NCBI RefSeq assembly: GCF_030445035.2
Contig: NC_080673.1
Location: forward strand, 175,255,216-175,319,215
Direction of reading: 5' to 3'
Length of the DNA: 64,000 nucleotides
Source of the DNA: Dasypus novemcinctus
Taxonomy: Eukaryota > Chordata > Mammalia > Cingulata > Dasypodidae
Position 1 is the first letter of the stretch; every line of letters starts with the position of its first letter. The notes beneath the pieces were generated by a model. The model was not told the origin of the DNA, made no database searches, and saw nothing but the letters and a program-made list of their open reading frames with translations. The position numbers and the translations under genes are program-made. This document shows, piece after piece, positions 63,760 to 64,000 of the stretch.

Positions 63760-64000
63760 TGTGGTAGATTGGATATATCTTCCACAGAAACATGTTTATG
63801 TGCTAACCCTTGACCCTGTGAGTATTTATAAATATGATCTTCAAAGACCATATTCAGAAGAAACCAACTGAATCAGGGTGAACCTTAATCTATACGACCA
63901 AAGTCCTTGTAAAGAGTGGAAATCTGGACAGTGACTCTAACAATTGAGCAAAAGTAGAAGCAAAAGGCAGTAGGCAATAGACAGAGAAAACCTTGTGACA
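63760..64000 (+). repeat. MLT1-like LTR, cut by window edge
   Basis: 'gtatttataaatatgatctt', 'aatcagggtgaaccttaatc' and 'gtccttgtaaagagtggaaa' match the first half of the 5245-6503 element. The rest lies beyond 64000. Confidence 0.55.

Overview
The window looks like an AT-rich, gene-poor stretch of xenarthran nuclear DNA, most likely armadillo (Dasypus). The lineage call rests on a full-length tRNA-derived SINE of the armadillo DAS type at 36169-36568, a dimeric relative at 41379-41779, and several repeat families (L1 3' ends and about 0.5-0.6 kb solo LTRs) that I associate with xenarthran genomes. I found no intact protein-coding gene, exon, tRNA, rRNA, CpG island or CRISPR array. Open frames longer than 60 codons are chance frames, frames antisense to repeats, or pieces of broken retroelements.

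Layout. 0-7 kb holds an MLT1-like LTR, L1 3' ends and four LTRs of one family (called LTR-A here), partly nested in an MLT1-like element. 7-12 kb is mostly unassigned AT-rich DNA with an L2 scrap. 12-20 kb is a near-complete ERV-L (class III) provirus on the minus strand (13030-19775). It sits inside an L1 3' end and is itself interrupted by an LTR-A. 20-30 kb is unassigned DNA with MLT1-like copies and L1 tails. 30-38 kb carries a second, 5'-truncated ERV-L (31270-34900) between two minus-strand L1 3' regions, one of which contains the DAS SINE and an LTR-A with perfect target-site duplications. 39.5-42.2 kb is a processed pseudogene of HSPA9 (mitochondrial HSP70, mortalin) split by the dimeric SINE. 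46.3-52.4 kb is an LTR cluster: an internally deleted ERV-L (46272-50547) with perfect 5-bp duplications, an LTR-A, another LTR, and a solo ERV-L LTR with perfect 5-bp duplications. 53.8-54.3 kb has two MIR pieces. 56.9-61.7 kb is a long minus-strand L1 whose ORF2 is broken and lacks the reverse-transcriptase active-site segment. The right edge has old LTRs.

Nothing here works as a pathway; the window is best read as an insertion history. The order can be reconstructed locally: L1 before ERV-L before LTR-A at 13-20 kb, L1 before SINE and LTR-A at 35-38 kb, and HSPA9 retrocopy before SINE. The most useful observations are a microhomology junction in the third ERV-L that fuses gag to RNase H, a GCAAGATGGC (YY1-like) core kept in seven LTR-A copies, a nested repeat junction present twice in opposite orientation at 5.3 and 6.9 kb, and the different decay of the integrase catalytic triad in the three ERV-L copies. 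Family names come from recognition by eye; no database search was possible.
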